DNA from: an uncultured Collinsella sp.
GTDB taxonomy: Bacteria > Actinomycetota > Coriobacteriia > Coriobacteriales > Coriobacteriaceae
Length of the DNA: 6,740 bases
Direction: 5' to 3'
Assembly: GCA_902493145.1 (NCBI GenBank)
Contig: CABUOA010000064.1
Coordinates: 1-6,740, forward strand
The position numbers were made by a program, and so were the translations under genes. Each line of letters opens with the position of its first letter. The stretch's first letter is position 1. Shown in pieces: positions 1 through 5,067 of the stretch. The notes under the pieces were generated by a model. That model did not search any database. It saw only the letters and a program-made list of their open reading frames with translations, and was not told the DNA's origin.

Positions 1-31
1 TCTCGGAAGGCACGTGCAGACCTTTCGTCAT
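1..31 (-). CDS. arcA: Partial CDS, probable arginine deiminase N-terminus
   Basis: Reading the minus strand from an ATG at 31-29 gives MTKGLHVPSE before the window ends. The start is preceded by a purine-rich AGGAGG two bases upstream, with an AAGG a few bases further out, so a ribosome binding site is present although the AGGAGG spacing is tight. The pattern of a short variable start followed by xHVxSE matches the beginning of bacterial arginine deiminases, where HVxSEIGxL is typical; the next codon begins with A, compatible with Ile. Arginine deiminase converts arginine to citrulline and ammonia, the first step of the fermentative ADI pathway in the cytoplasm. Only ten residues are visible, so the start is well supported but the family assignment is tentative. 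It is transcribed divergently from ppk1. Confidence 0.42.
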   Translation of the reverse strand, partial: MTKGLHVPSE

Positions 32-48
32 GGCCTCCTACCTTTCTT

Positions 49-96
49 TCGGGCCTTTCGGCCGAATCTCTCAGCACCCTTCCGTAACGGGTGCTG
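49..96 (-). promoter_or_regulatory. Two hairpins in the leader of the minus-strand gene
   Basis: Two inverted repeats lie directly upstream of the minus-strand start. The distal one pairs CAGCACCC (72-79) with GGGTGCTG (89-96), an 8-bp perfect stem with a 9-base loop. The proximal one (49-65) on the minus strand is a GGCC stem closed by a GAAA tetraloop, extended by two more pairs after a one-base bulge. Neither is followed by a T-tract in the minus direction, so they look like leader RNA structure rather than a terminator. I do not recognise a known riboswitch class. They could affect mRNA stability or access to the ribosome binding site. Confidence 0.4.
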
Positions 97-112
97 CTTG
101 CTGACAGCTCTA

Positions 113-118
113 GTTATA
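113..118 (-). promoter_or_regulatory. Candidate -10 element (TATAAC), minus strand
   Basis: On the minus strand TATAAC (118 to 113) matches the -10 consensus at five of six positions and would start transcription just upstream of the 72-96 hairpin. There is no good -35 at 16-18 bases. Instead two direct repeats, AATTCCAACC (123-132) and AATTCCACC (135-143) on the plus strand, sit where an activator could bind. It is an alternative to the promoter at 229-257. Confidence 0.25.
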
Positions 119-184
119 TCCAAATTCCAACCGCAATTCCACCTCGCCCCCGAACGGTCAACAAAGTTCGATGAACGGTATATC

Positions 185-195
185 GAATATGATTC
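185..195. promoter_or_regulatory. ARG-box-like palindrome
   Basis: GAAT-ATG-ATTC is a perfect inverted repeat. ArgR/AhrC boxes have GAAT and ATTC halves separated by four A/T bases; here the gap is three, so the match is imperfect. The site lies downstream of the candidate -35/-10 at 229-257 and upstream of the probable arcA gene, a usual ArgR target, which is the main reason to flag it. Confidence 0.25.
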
Positions 196-228
196 CCCCA
201 TAATGCACTTCGGCGTTCTAAAGTAGCT

Positions 229-257
229 TTTCTAAGGTAAACGCTCTTTTTTCTCAA
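229..257 (-). promoter_or_regulatory. Candidate promoter for the minus-strand gene
   Basis: On the minus strand TTGAGA (257 to 252) and TAGAAA (234 to 229) are separated by exactly 17 bases, matching five and four positions of the -35 and -10 consensus. Transcription would start near 222 and give a leader of about 190 bases containing the ARG-box-like palindrome and both hairpins. Confidence 0.33.
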
Positions 258-459
258 AAATCATTCGCAATTACAACTCCAATCTTTCGATTAAGAATTG
301 CATATCTACAACGGTTTTATGTATATAAATGACGCTTGTTTACGTTTCTGCCTGTATTCGATGATATTCAGCTATCTATCATTCTTATTCACACATACTC
401 AGCAGTTGAGTGAGGATCTAGACCGTTTTTCGCAACGCGACGGGCGTCAGCTCTATGGC

Positions 460-486
460 TTGACAGCGTAAGAAGTAGGTTAAGAT
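460..486 (+). promoter_or_regulatory. Candidate ppk1 promoter
   Basis: A perfect -35 hexamer TTGACA (460-465) is followed after 15 bases by TAAGAT (481-486), four of six to the -10 consensus. The short spacer weakens it. Transcription would start near 493, giving a leader of about 90 bases that includes the hairpin at 557-571. No Pho-box pattern that I can recognise lies next to it. Confidence 0.42.
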
Positions 487-556
487 ACCGTTCGCACAAT
501 ACGTCCGTGCCACAAGTCGACTAAATTGAGACAATAGTGAATAGTGTTAGGCAACC

Positions 557-571
557 GTCCCCTGCGGGGAC
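557..571 (+). promoter_or_regulatory. Hairpin covering the ppk1 Shine-Dalgarno region
   Basis: GTCCCC (557-562) pairs perfectly with GGGGAC (566-571) around a TGC loop. The GGGGA in the 3' arm is the best Shine-Dalgarno-like sequence before the ATG at 583, at 12 bases, so folding would hide it. This suggests translational control of ppk1, or that initiation uses a different site; if the upstream GTG at 544 is the real start the hairpin is inside the coding region. Confidence 0.4.
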
Positions 572-582
572 TGAACGGACAG

Positions 583-2991
583 ATGCATATGCCGAGCAAA
601 ATCGAAAAAAAGCAAGCCGCTGCAAAGCTGCGTAAGCCGCCGCGCGACTTCTCGTACACGCAGAACCGAGAGCTCAGCTGGCTGCGCTTTGACAACCGTG
701 TGCTTGACGAAGCCTTCGACGAGACCGTTCCGCTGTTCGAGCGGCTAAAGTTCGTGTCGATTTTCGAGTCTAACCTCGATGAGTTTCTCATGGTGCGCGT
801 GGGCGGCCTGTCCGATCTGGCAGAGCTCAAAAAACAGCCTGTCGACAACAAGAGCAATATGACCGCCTCCGAACAGGTCGATGCTGTCATGGCCGAAATG
901 CCCGGGCTCCTTACCCGATGGGAGTCCATCTTTAAGAGCATTGAGGGCAAGCTCGACACCCTGGGCGTTCACCGCGCCCGCATCGATTCGCTTACGCCCG
1001 AGGAGCGCACCTTTGTAACCCGTTACTTCCAGGCCTACGTGTCGCCGGTCATCTCACCGCTGGTCATCGATCCGCGCCACCCCTTCCCCAACCTGCGCAA
1101 CGGCGCACTCTACCTGGCCTGCGGCCTGGACGGCGTCACCGACGAGGAGAGTCTGCTGGGCCTTATCGAGATTCCCACCTCGATGAACCGCGTGGTCGAG
1201 ATCCCCTCGCCCACCGGCACCTACTCCTACATCTTGCTCGAGGACGTCATCCTCGCCTGCCTGGACAGCTGCTTTGGCTCCTATAAGCCGCTCGACCGCG
1301 CGCTCATCCGCGTCACCCGCAACGCCGACATCGACCCGGACGGCGAGGGCGTCGAGGAGGAAGAGGATTACCGTCAGCACATGAAGCGCATCCTCAAGAA
1401 ACGCTTGCGCCTGCAGCCGGTGGTGCTCGCGGTCTCGGGGTCGCTCGAGAAGGCGACGCTCAAGACCATCCGCAAGGCGCTCGAGCTTTCGCGCCGCTCT
1501 GTCTTTACCTGCGATATCCCGCTCGACCTAGGCTACGTCTTTGGCATTGAGGGCAAGATTCCCGAGCACCTGCGCAACGAGCTGCTCTTTACGCCGTTTA
1601 AGCCGCAGCCCAACTCCACCATCGATATGACCCGCTCCATCCGCGAGCAGGTACTTCAGCACGACAAGCTGCTCTTTTATCCCTATGAGGCCATGAACCC
1701 CTTCCTGGATCTGGTGCACGAGGCCGCCTACGACCCCGAGTGCATCTCACTGCGCATCACGCTCTACCGCGTGGCCAAGCAGAGCCGCCTGTGCGAGTCA
1801 CTGATCGATGCCGCCGAGAACGGCAAAGAGGTCACGGTGCTCATGGAGCTCCGCGCGCGCTTTGACGAGCAGAACAACATCGAGTGGGCCGAGCGCCTGG
1901 AAGAGGCCGGCTGCACCGTCATCTACGGCTCCGAGGGCTTTAAGTGCCACTCCAAGATCTGCCAGCTCACCTATCGCGAGGGCATGGCGCTAACGCGCCT
2001 GACGCTGCTGGGCACCGGCAACTTTAACGAGAAGACGGCCAAACTCTACAGCGACTTTATGCTCATGACCGCCCACCCCGGCATCGGCGAGGACGCCAAC
2101 CTGTTCTTCCGCAACCTGTCGCTGGGCAACCTGCGCGGCGATTACCGCTTCCTGGGTGTGGCGCCCGTCGGACTGAAACCGCTCATCATGCGCGGGCTTG
2201 ACCGCGAGATCCAGCGCGCCCTCGCCGGCGAGCCCGCCCGCGTGTTCTTTAAACTCAACTCGCTCACCGACCGCGAGGTCATCGACAAGATCGCCGAGGC
2301 ATCGTGCGCAGGAGTCCGCGTGGACATGATCATCCGCGGCATCTCGTGCCTCAAGCCGGGCGTTCCTGGCAAGACCGAGAACGTGCATGTCCGTTCTATC
2401 GTCGGACGCTTTTTGGAGCATGCGCGCGTTTACGCCTTTGGCGTGGACTCGGACATGATCTATCTGAGCTCGGCCGACATGATGACGCGCAACACCGAGC
2501 ACCGCGTGGAGATCGCCTTCCCCGTGCTCGACCCCACCTGCCGCGCCCTGGTGCACGAGTACATGAGCATGCAGCTGCGCGACAACGTGAAGGCCCGCAG
2601 TCTCACGAGCGACGGCACCTGGGTCCCCGTGGAGCGCGCAGAGGGTGAGAAACCCTTCAACTCGCAGGAAGCCCTGCTGGAGCGTGCCTATCGCAACGCC
2701 GAGGCCGCGCCCGAGCCCGTCATTGAGGCAAAGCCCGCCCCTGCTCCTAAGCCGCAGCCGGCCACACCCGAGGTTCAGAAGGTCCAGGCGACCGTCATTG
2801 AGCCCGAGCCCGCACCTGCACCTCAGCCCGAGCCGCAGGCAGCTAAGCCCGCACCCGAGACGAGCGCCCGTCGCGATAAGCCCGCCGGCAAGACCAAGGC
2901 CATCGAGCGCCATCGCCCCGGCCGCGTGCGCATGGGCCTGGGCCTGATCGGCCTGGGTCTTAAGACGCTCATTACCGGCAAGACGAAATAG
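583..2991 (+). CDS. ppk1: Polyphosphate kinase 1, with C-terminal extension
   Basis: Reversibly transfers the ATP gamma-phosphate onto inorganic polyphosphate. From ATG 583 the protein has 802 residues; E. coli PPK has 688. Order: N domain with NRELSWLRF and SNLDEF (ATP-contacting N64), head domain with RVTRNADID, then two phospholipase-D-like C domains. Key residues match E. coli with identical spacing: R396, R426, phospho-accepting H456 (KCHSK), Y489, R585 and H613 (FLEHAR) correspond to R375, R405, H435, Y468, R564 and H592, so the enzyme should be active. The conserved part ends near residue 709; the remainder is a Pro/Ala/Glu-rich linker, then a basic stretch and a Gly/Leu tail. ATG 583 is preferred because ATG 589 and GTG 544 have no better ribosome binding site, but the start is uncertain by up to 13 codons upstream. 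It ends in a strong terminator, so it is probably monocistronic. Confidence 0.96.
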   Translation: MHMPSKIEKKQAAAKLRKPPRDFSYTQNRELSWLRFDNRVLDEAFDETVPLFERLKFVSIFESNLDEFLMVRVGGLSDLAELKKQPVDNKSNMTASEQVDAVMAEMPGLLTRWESIFKSIEGKLDTLGVHRARIDSLTPEERTFVTRYFQAYVSPVISPLVIDPRHPFPNLRNGALYLACGLDGVTDEESLLGLIEIPTSMNRVVEIPSPTGTYSYILLEDVILACLDSCFGSYKPLDRALIRVTRNADIDPDGEGVEEEEDYRQHMKRILKKRLRLQPVVLAVSGSLEKATLKTIRKALELSRRSVFTCDIPLDLGYVFGIEGKIPEHLRNELLFTPFKPQPNSTIDMTRSIREQVLQHDKLLFYPYEAMNPFLDLVHEAAYDPECISLRITLYRVAKQSRLCESLIDAAENGKEVTVLMELRARFDEQNNIEWAERLEEAGCTVIYGSEGFKCHSKICQLTYREGMALTRLTLLGTGNFNEKTAKLYSDFMLMTAHPGIGEDANLFFRNLSLGNLRGDYRFLGVAPVGLKPLIMRGLDREIQRALAGEPARVFFKLNSLTDREVIDKIAEASCAGVRVDMIIRGISCLKPGVPGKTENVHVRSIVGRFLEHARVYAFGVDSDMIYLSSADMMTRNTEHRVEIAFPVLDPTCRALVHEYMSMQLRDNVKARSLTSDGTWVPVERAEGEKPFNSQEALLERAYRNAEAAPEPVIEAKPAPAPKPQPATPEVQKVQATVIEPEPAPAPQPEPQAAKPAPETSARRDKPAGKTKAIERHRPGRVRMGLGLIGLGLKTLITGKTK
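2719..2868 (+). repeat. Diverged 25-codon tandem duplication in ppk1
   Basis: Two adjacent 75-base units (2719-2793 and 2794-2868) encode related segments, each beginning VIE, then two residues and PAPAP. The match is strongest over the first 14 codons of each unit and fades after. It lies in the Pro/Ala-rich linker after the catalytic domains and looks like an in-frame linker expansion. Confidence 0.55.
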
Positions 2992-2993
2992 TC

Positions 2994-3018
2994 GTTTGTA
3001 GAAGCAGTTTGTAGAAGC
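2994..3018 (+). repeat. Short tandem repeat after ppk1
   Basis: GTTTGTAGAAGC occurs at 2994-3005 and again at 3007-3018, a 13-base tandem unit directly between the ppk1 stop codon and the terminator stem. It looks like a small slippage duplication with no evident function. Confidence 0.6.
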
Positions 3019-3058
3019 GCCCCGCATTTGAGGAAAGCCTCGGATGCGGGGCGCTTTT
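3017..3058 (+). terminator. Strong intrinsic terminator of ppk1
   Basis: An 11-bp perfect stem (GCGCCCCGCAT with ATGCGGGGCGC) continues through two T·G wobbles and four Watson-Crick pairs to an AAAG loop, giving 17 pairs in 38 bases (3017-3054), followed by TTTT. It starts 25 bases after the ppk1 stop and should separate ppk1 from the methyltransferase gene. Confidence 0.9.
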
Positions 3059-3061
3059 CCC

Positions 3062-3070
3062 TGCTACCAT
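3062..3070 (+). promoter_or_regulatory. Candidate extended -10 promoter
   Basis: TG-C-TACCAT fits the extended -10 pattern TGnTAnnnT and sits four bases after the terminator T-tract. The -35 position falls inside the terminator stem and is poor. Some promoter is expected here because the upstream terminator is strong and the next start codon is only 46 bases beyond the T-tract. Confidence 0.25.
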
Positions 3071-3104
3071 GGTGCGAGCAACAACACGAATGACAGGCAG
3101 GGAT

Positions 3105-4418
3105 ATGAAGCTCACTATAGAATCGATGACCTACGGCGCCGACGGGCTGGCGCACGCCGACAACGGCAAGGCCGTCTTTGTGCAGGGCGCCGTGGCAGGC
3201 GACACCGTCGAGGCCGAGGTCGTACAGGACGGCAAGTCGTTCATGCGCGCCCGCACGACCGAGATTCTGGAGTCGAGCCCCGATCGCATTCAGCCCCCCT
3301 GCCCCTTCGTTGGCATCTGCGGCGGTTGTTCGTGGGGCAATCTCTCACGCACGGCACAGCTCGCCGCCAAGGAGCAAAACCTGCGCTCCACGCTCGAGCG
3401 CATCGGCAAGTTCGCTCCTGAGCAGGTCGATGAGTTGGTACAGCCCATCTGCCACACCAAGGACGACTGGGGCTACCGCAATAAAATCGAGCTCGAACCG
3501 ACCGTCGTCAACGGTCGCGTGCGCCTTGGCATGCACGGTGTCGACCCCAGCAAAATCGTGACCGTCGATGCGTGCCCGCTGTTCGATAAGCGCTTCCCGA
3601 AGGCGCTCAAATCGGTCGTCGGCGCACTCAACTATCTAAGCGGCAGCCATGACTTGGGACTCGAACGCGTGGGCATTCGTGCATCGCGCCGTACCAAGGC
3701 ACTCGAGGTCGCACTCTGGACGCCTACAGGCTCTTTTCCGCGCTCGCAGGTCTCCCGCGTGCTGGCGGACGCCGCTCATCCCACGAGCATCGTGCGCGTG
3801 ATGAGCAAGGGCGAAAAGAAGGCCCGCCGTGTCTCCAAGGTCGAAATGCTCGCCGGAGAGGGCTCATGGACCGAGAATATCGCCGAGGGTCAGATGCGCT
3901 TGTCTGCCCCGTCTTTTTTCCAGGTCAACACCAAGGGTGCCGAGATTTTGATCGAGCTTGTCATGGAAGCGCTCGACCCGCAAGAAGACGAGCTTGCCGT
4001 GGACCTGTACTGCGGCGCCGGAACCTTTACCCTGCCGCTCGCCCGCCGCTGCGACTTTGTCGCCGCCGTCGAGGCCTACGGCCCGGCCGTGCGCGACCTG
4101 CGCCGTAACCTGGAGATCAACAAGCTCGATAACGTCGACGTCATTGGCGGAGACGCGGTGCGCGAGTTCCCCGACCAGGATGCCGACGTCTTGGTGGTCG
4201 ACCCGCCGCGCGCAGGCCTCGCCCCCGAGGCGATCGACCTTATCGCCAGCACGAGTGCTCGCGATGTAGCCTACGTGAGCTGCGACCCGGCCACCCTGGC
4301 GCGCGATCTCAAACGCTTTGTCGAAGAAGGCACCTTCTCCCCCGTAAAGATCACGCCAGTCGATCTGTTCCCACAAACCTTCCACTGCGAGACCGTCGTC
4401 CACCTTAGGCGCAACTAG
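3105..4418 (+). CDS. rlmD: 23S rRNA (uracil-5)-methyltransferase, RlmD/RlmCD type
   Basis: SAM-dependent enzyme making 5-methyluridine in 23S rRNA (U1939, and in RlmCD-type enzymes also U747). From ATG 3105 it has 437 residues, the usual length. Order: N-terminal TRAM RNA-binding domain (about 1-58); [4Fe-4S] cysteines C66, C72 and C75 (CX5CX2C) plus C157, as in RlmD; central RNA-binding part; Rossmann methyltransferase domain with DLYCGAGTF (from D300), VVDPPRAGL (D366) and catalytic C393 in YVSCDP; E429 near the end as the likely general base. ATG 3105 is chosen over ATG 3069 because the protein then begins directly at the TRAM domain (MKLTIESM) and AGG-rich sequence lies just upstream. The Fe-S cysteines exclude classical TrmA. 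Choosing between RlmD, RlmC and RlmCD specificity is not possible from sequence alone. Confidence 0.93.
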   Translation: MKLTIESMTYGADGLAHADNGKAVFVQGAVAGDTVEAEVVQDGKSFMRARTTEILESSPDRIQPPCPFVGICGGCSWGNLSRTAQLAAKEQNLRSTLERIGKFAPEQVDELVQPICHTKDDWGYRNKIELEPTVVNGRVRLGMHGVDPSKIVTVDACPLFDKRFPKALKSVVGALNYLSGSHDLGLERVGIRASRRTKALEVALWTPTGSFPRSQVSRVLADAAHPTSIVRVMSKGEKKARRVSKVEMLAGEGSWTENIAEGQMRLSAPSFFQVNTKGAEILIELVMEALDPQEDELAVDLYCGAGTFTLPLARRCDFVAAVEAYGPAVRDLRRNLEINKLDNVDVIGGDAVREFPDQDADVLVVDPPRAGLAPEAIDLIASTSARDVAYVSCDPATLARDLKRFVEEGTFSPVKITPVDLFPQTFHCETVVHLRRN

Positions 4419-4421
4419 TCA

Positions 4422-4450
4422 CTCAATCATTGCTCAGATAAATCATTGAG
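4422..4450 (+). repeat. Inverted and direct repeats after the methyltransferase gene
   Basis: CTCAAT (4422-4427) and ATTGAG (4445-4450) form a 6-bp inverted repeat with a 17-base loop, and AATCATTG occurs twice (4425-4432 and 4441-4448). No T-run follows, so it is a poor intrinsic terminator. It lies just upstream of the candidate DJ-1 promoter and could equally be an operator. Confidence 0.35.
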
Positions 4451-4459
4451 AAATCGAGC

Positions 4460-4488
4460 GTGGCAAGCGGAGGTCTTCGGGGTATAAG
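4460..4488 (+). promoter_or_regulatory. Candidate promoter for the DJ-1-maf pair
   Basis: GTGGCA (4460-4465) matches four of six -35 positions, and after exactly 17 bases TATAAG (4483-4488) matches five of six -10 positions. Transcription would start near 4495, about 30 bases before the DJ-1 start codon. The -10 overlaps a short GTCTT/AAGAC inverted repeat (4473-4490). Confidence 0.42.
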
Positions 4489-4512
4489 ACGGCTAATTGT
4501 ATGCCGCCTATG

Positions 4513-4518
4513 AAAGGA
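4513..4518 (+). promoter_or_regulatory. Ribosome binding site that fixes the DJ-1 start
   Basis: AAAGGA ends six bases before ATG 4525. The in-frame ATGs at 4501 and 4510 lie upstream of or overlap this site and have no comparable site of their own, so 4525 is the start. Confidence 0.8.
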
Positions 4519-4524
4519 ACCCTC

Positions 4525-5067
4525 ATGCCCAGCGTTGCCGTTCTCGCCGCCGATGGCTTTGAAACTATTGAATGCTTGACCATGGTCGATGTCATGCGTC
4601 GCGGCGGTGTGCGTGCCACGCTCGTCTCGATTATGCCCACACGTGAGGTCGTAAGCTCGCTGCAGATCCCCGTGACCTGCGATGCGCTCTTTGATGAGAT
4701 CAACTTTGACGAGTACGACTGCGTCGTGCTGCCCGGCGGCTTGCCCGGTGCCACCAACCTGCGTGCCGATCAGCGCGTCTGCGACGTGGTCTGCGAGTTC
4801 GCCGCGACCAAGCACGTTGCCGCCATCTGCGCCGCCCCGTTTATCCTGGGCGAGCTCGACCTACTCGAGGGGCGCCACGCCACGTGCTTCCCTGGCTTTG
4901 AGAAAAGCTTCCCCGAAGGCGCCTATACCGGCGAGAAGGTCACGCAAGACGGCAACATCATCACCGCCAGCGGCATGGCCCAGTCGCTCCCCTTTGCGCT
5001 TGAGCTGCTGCGCACACTCGCCGGCGACAAGGCCGTCGAGAAGGTCGCCGAGGGCATTCAGCTATGA
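4525..5067 (+). CDS. DJ-1/PfpI family protein (YajL/ThiJ-like)
   Basis: A 180-residue cytoplasmic protein of the DJ-1/PfpI superfamily, full length for the DJ-1 subfamily. Visible marks are VAVLAADGFETIE near the N-terminus, with E13 in the place of DJ-1 E18; VDVMRRGGV, almost identical to human DJ-1; VVLPGGLPGATNLR; and the nucleophile elbow AAICAAP with C102 matching DJ-1 C106. The DJ-1 histidine position (H126) is occupied by Phe in CFPGFEKSF, as in YajL-like bacterial members. Family members are reported to act as glyoxalase/deglycase or oxidative-stress proteins; the physiological reaction remains disputed, so no specific function is claimed. Its stop codon overlaps the maf start (ATGA), indicating co-translation. 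Confidence 0.92.
   Translation: MPSVAVLAADGFETIECLTMVDVMRRGGVRATLVSIMPTREVVSSLQIPVTCDALFDEINFDEYDCVVLPGGLPGATNLRADQRVCDVVCEFAATKHVAAICAAPFILGELDLLEGRHATCFPGFEKSFPEGAYTGEKVTQDGNIITASGMAQSLPFALELLRTLAGDKAVEKVAEGIQL

Larger units (their letters stand above)
167..362. repeat. Dispersed TTCGAT hexamer repeats
   Basis: TTCGAT occurs in direct orientation at 167-172, 286-291 and 357-362, and inverted as ATCGAA at 182-187. Four copies in a control region of this size is well above the roughly 0.3 expected by chance for a given hexamer on both strands. Flanking bases are only loosely similar. They may be sites for one regulator; none is recognised. Confidence 0.3.
32..582. other. Divergent AT-rich intergenic control region
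   Basis: About 550 bases separate the minus-strand start from ppk1, with base composition much richer in A/T than the flanking genes. I find no convincing conserved gene, tRNA or mobile element here. What it holds: candidate promoters in both directions, an ARG-box-like palindrome (185-195), an inverted repeat TTCGAT/ATCGAA (167-172 and 182-187), further TTCGAT copies at 286-291 and 357-362, an ACTCA/TGAGT palindrome (397-411), a GACG/CGTC palindrome (439-448) just upstream of the ppk1 -35, and a weakly supported 50-codon open frame (319-471). TTGCAT (298-303) followed at 18 bases by TATATA (322-327) is a further weak plus-strand promoter. Confidence 0.7.

Noticed and set aside
72..96. Possible mini-ykkC (guanidine-II) riboswitch
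   Set aside because: The minus-strand loop contains ACGG, but the loop has nine bases and the second hairpin has GAAA, not ACGR. It does not fit the class.
160..195. tRNA T-arm-like GTTCGAT
   Set aside because: Flanking bases cannot form the T-arm or acceptor stem and no anticodon arm is present.
14..226. 70-codon plus-strand open frame at the left end
   Set aside because: It overlaps the probable minus-strand gene start and its hairpins, has no ribosome binding site and no familiar sequence.
544..582. Upstream GTG start for ppk1
   Set aside because: It adds 13 residues outside the conserved N domain, has no good ribosome binding site, and would run through a perfect hairpin. It is kept as an alternative, not excluded.
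1990..3027. 345-codon open frame on the minus strand, opposite ppk1
   Set aside because: It is antisense to conserved PPK1 residues, is Ala/Gly/Leu/Arg-rich low-complexity, starts in the ppk1 terminator region, and matches no family. It is a shadow of GC-rich codon use.
3069..3104. Upstream ATG start for the rRNA methyltransferase
   Set aside because: It adds 12 residues before the TRAM domain and lies only ten bases after the terminator T-tract; ATG 3105 has a better upstream site.
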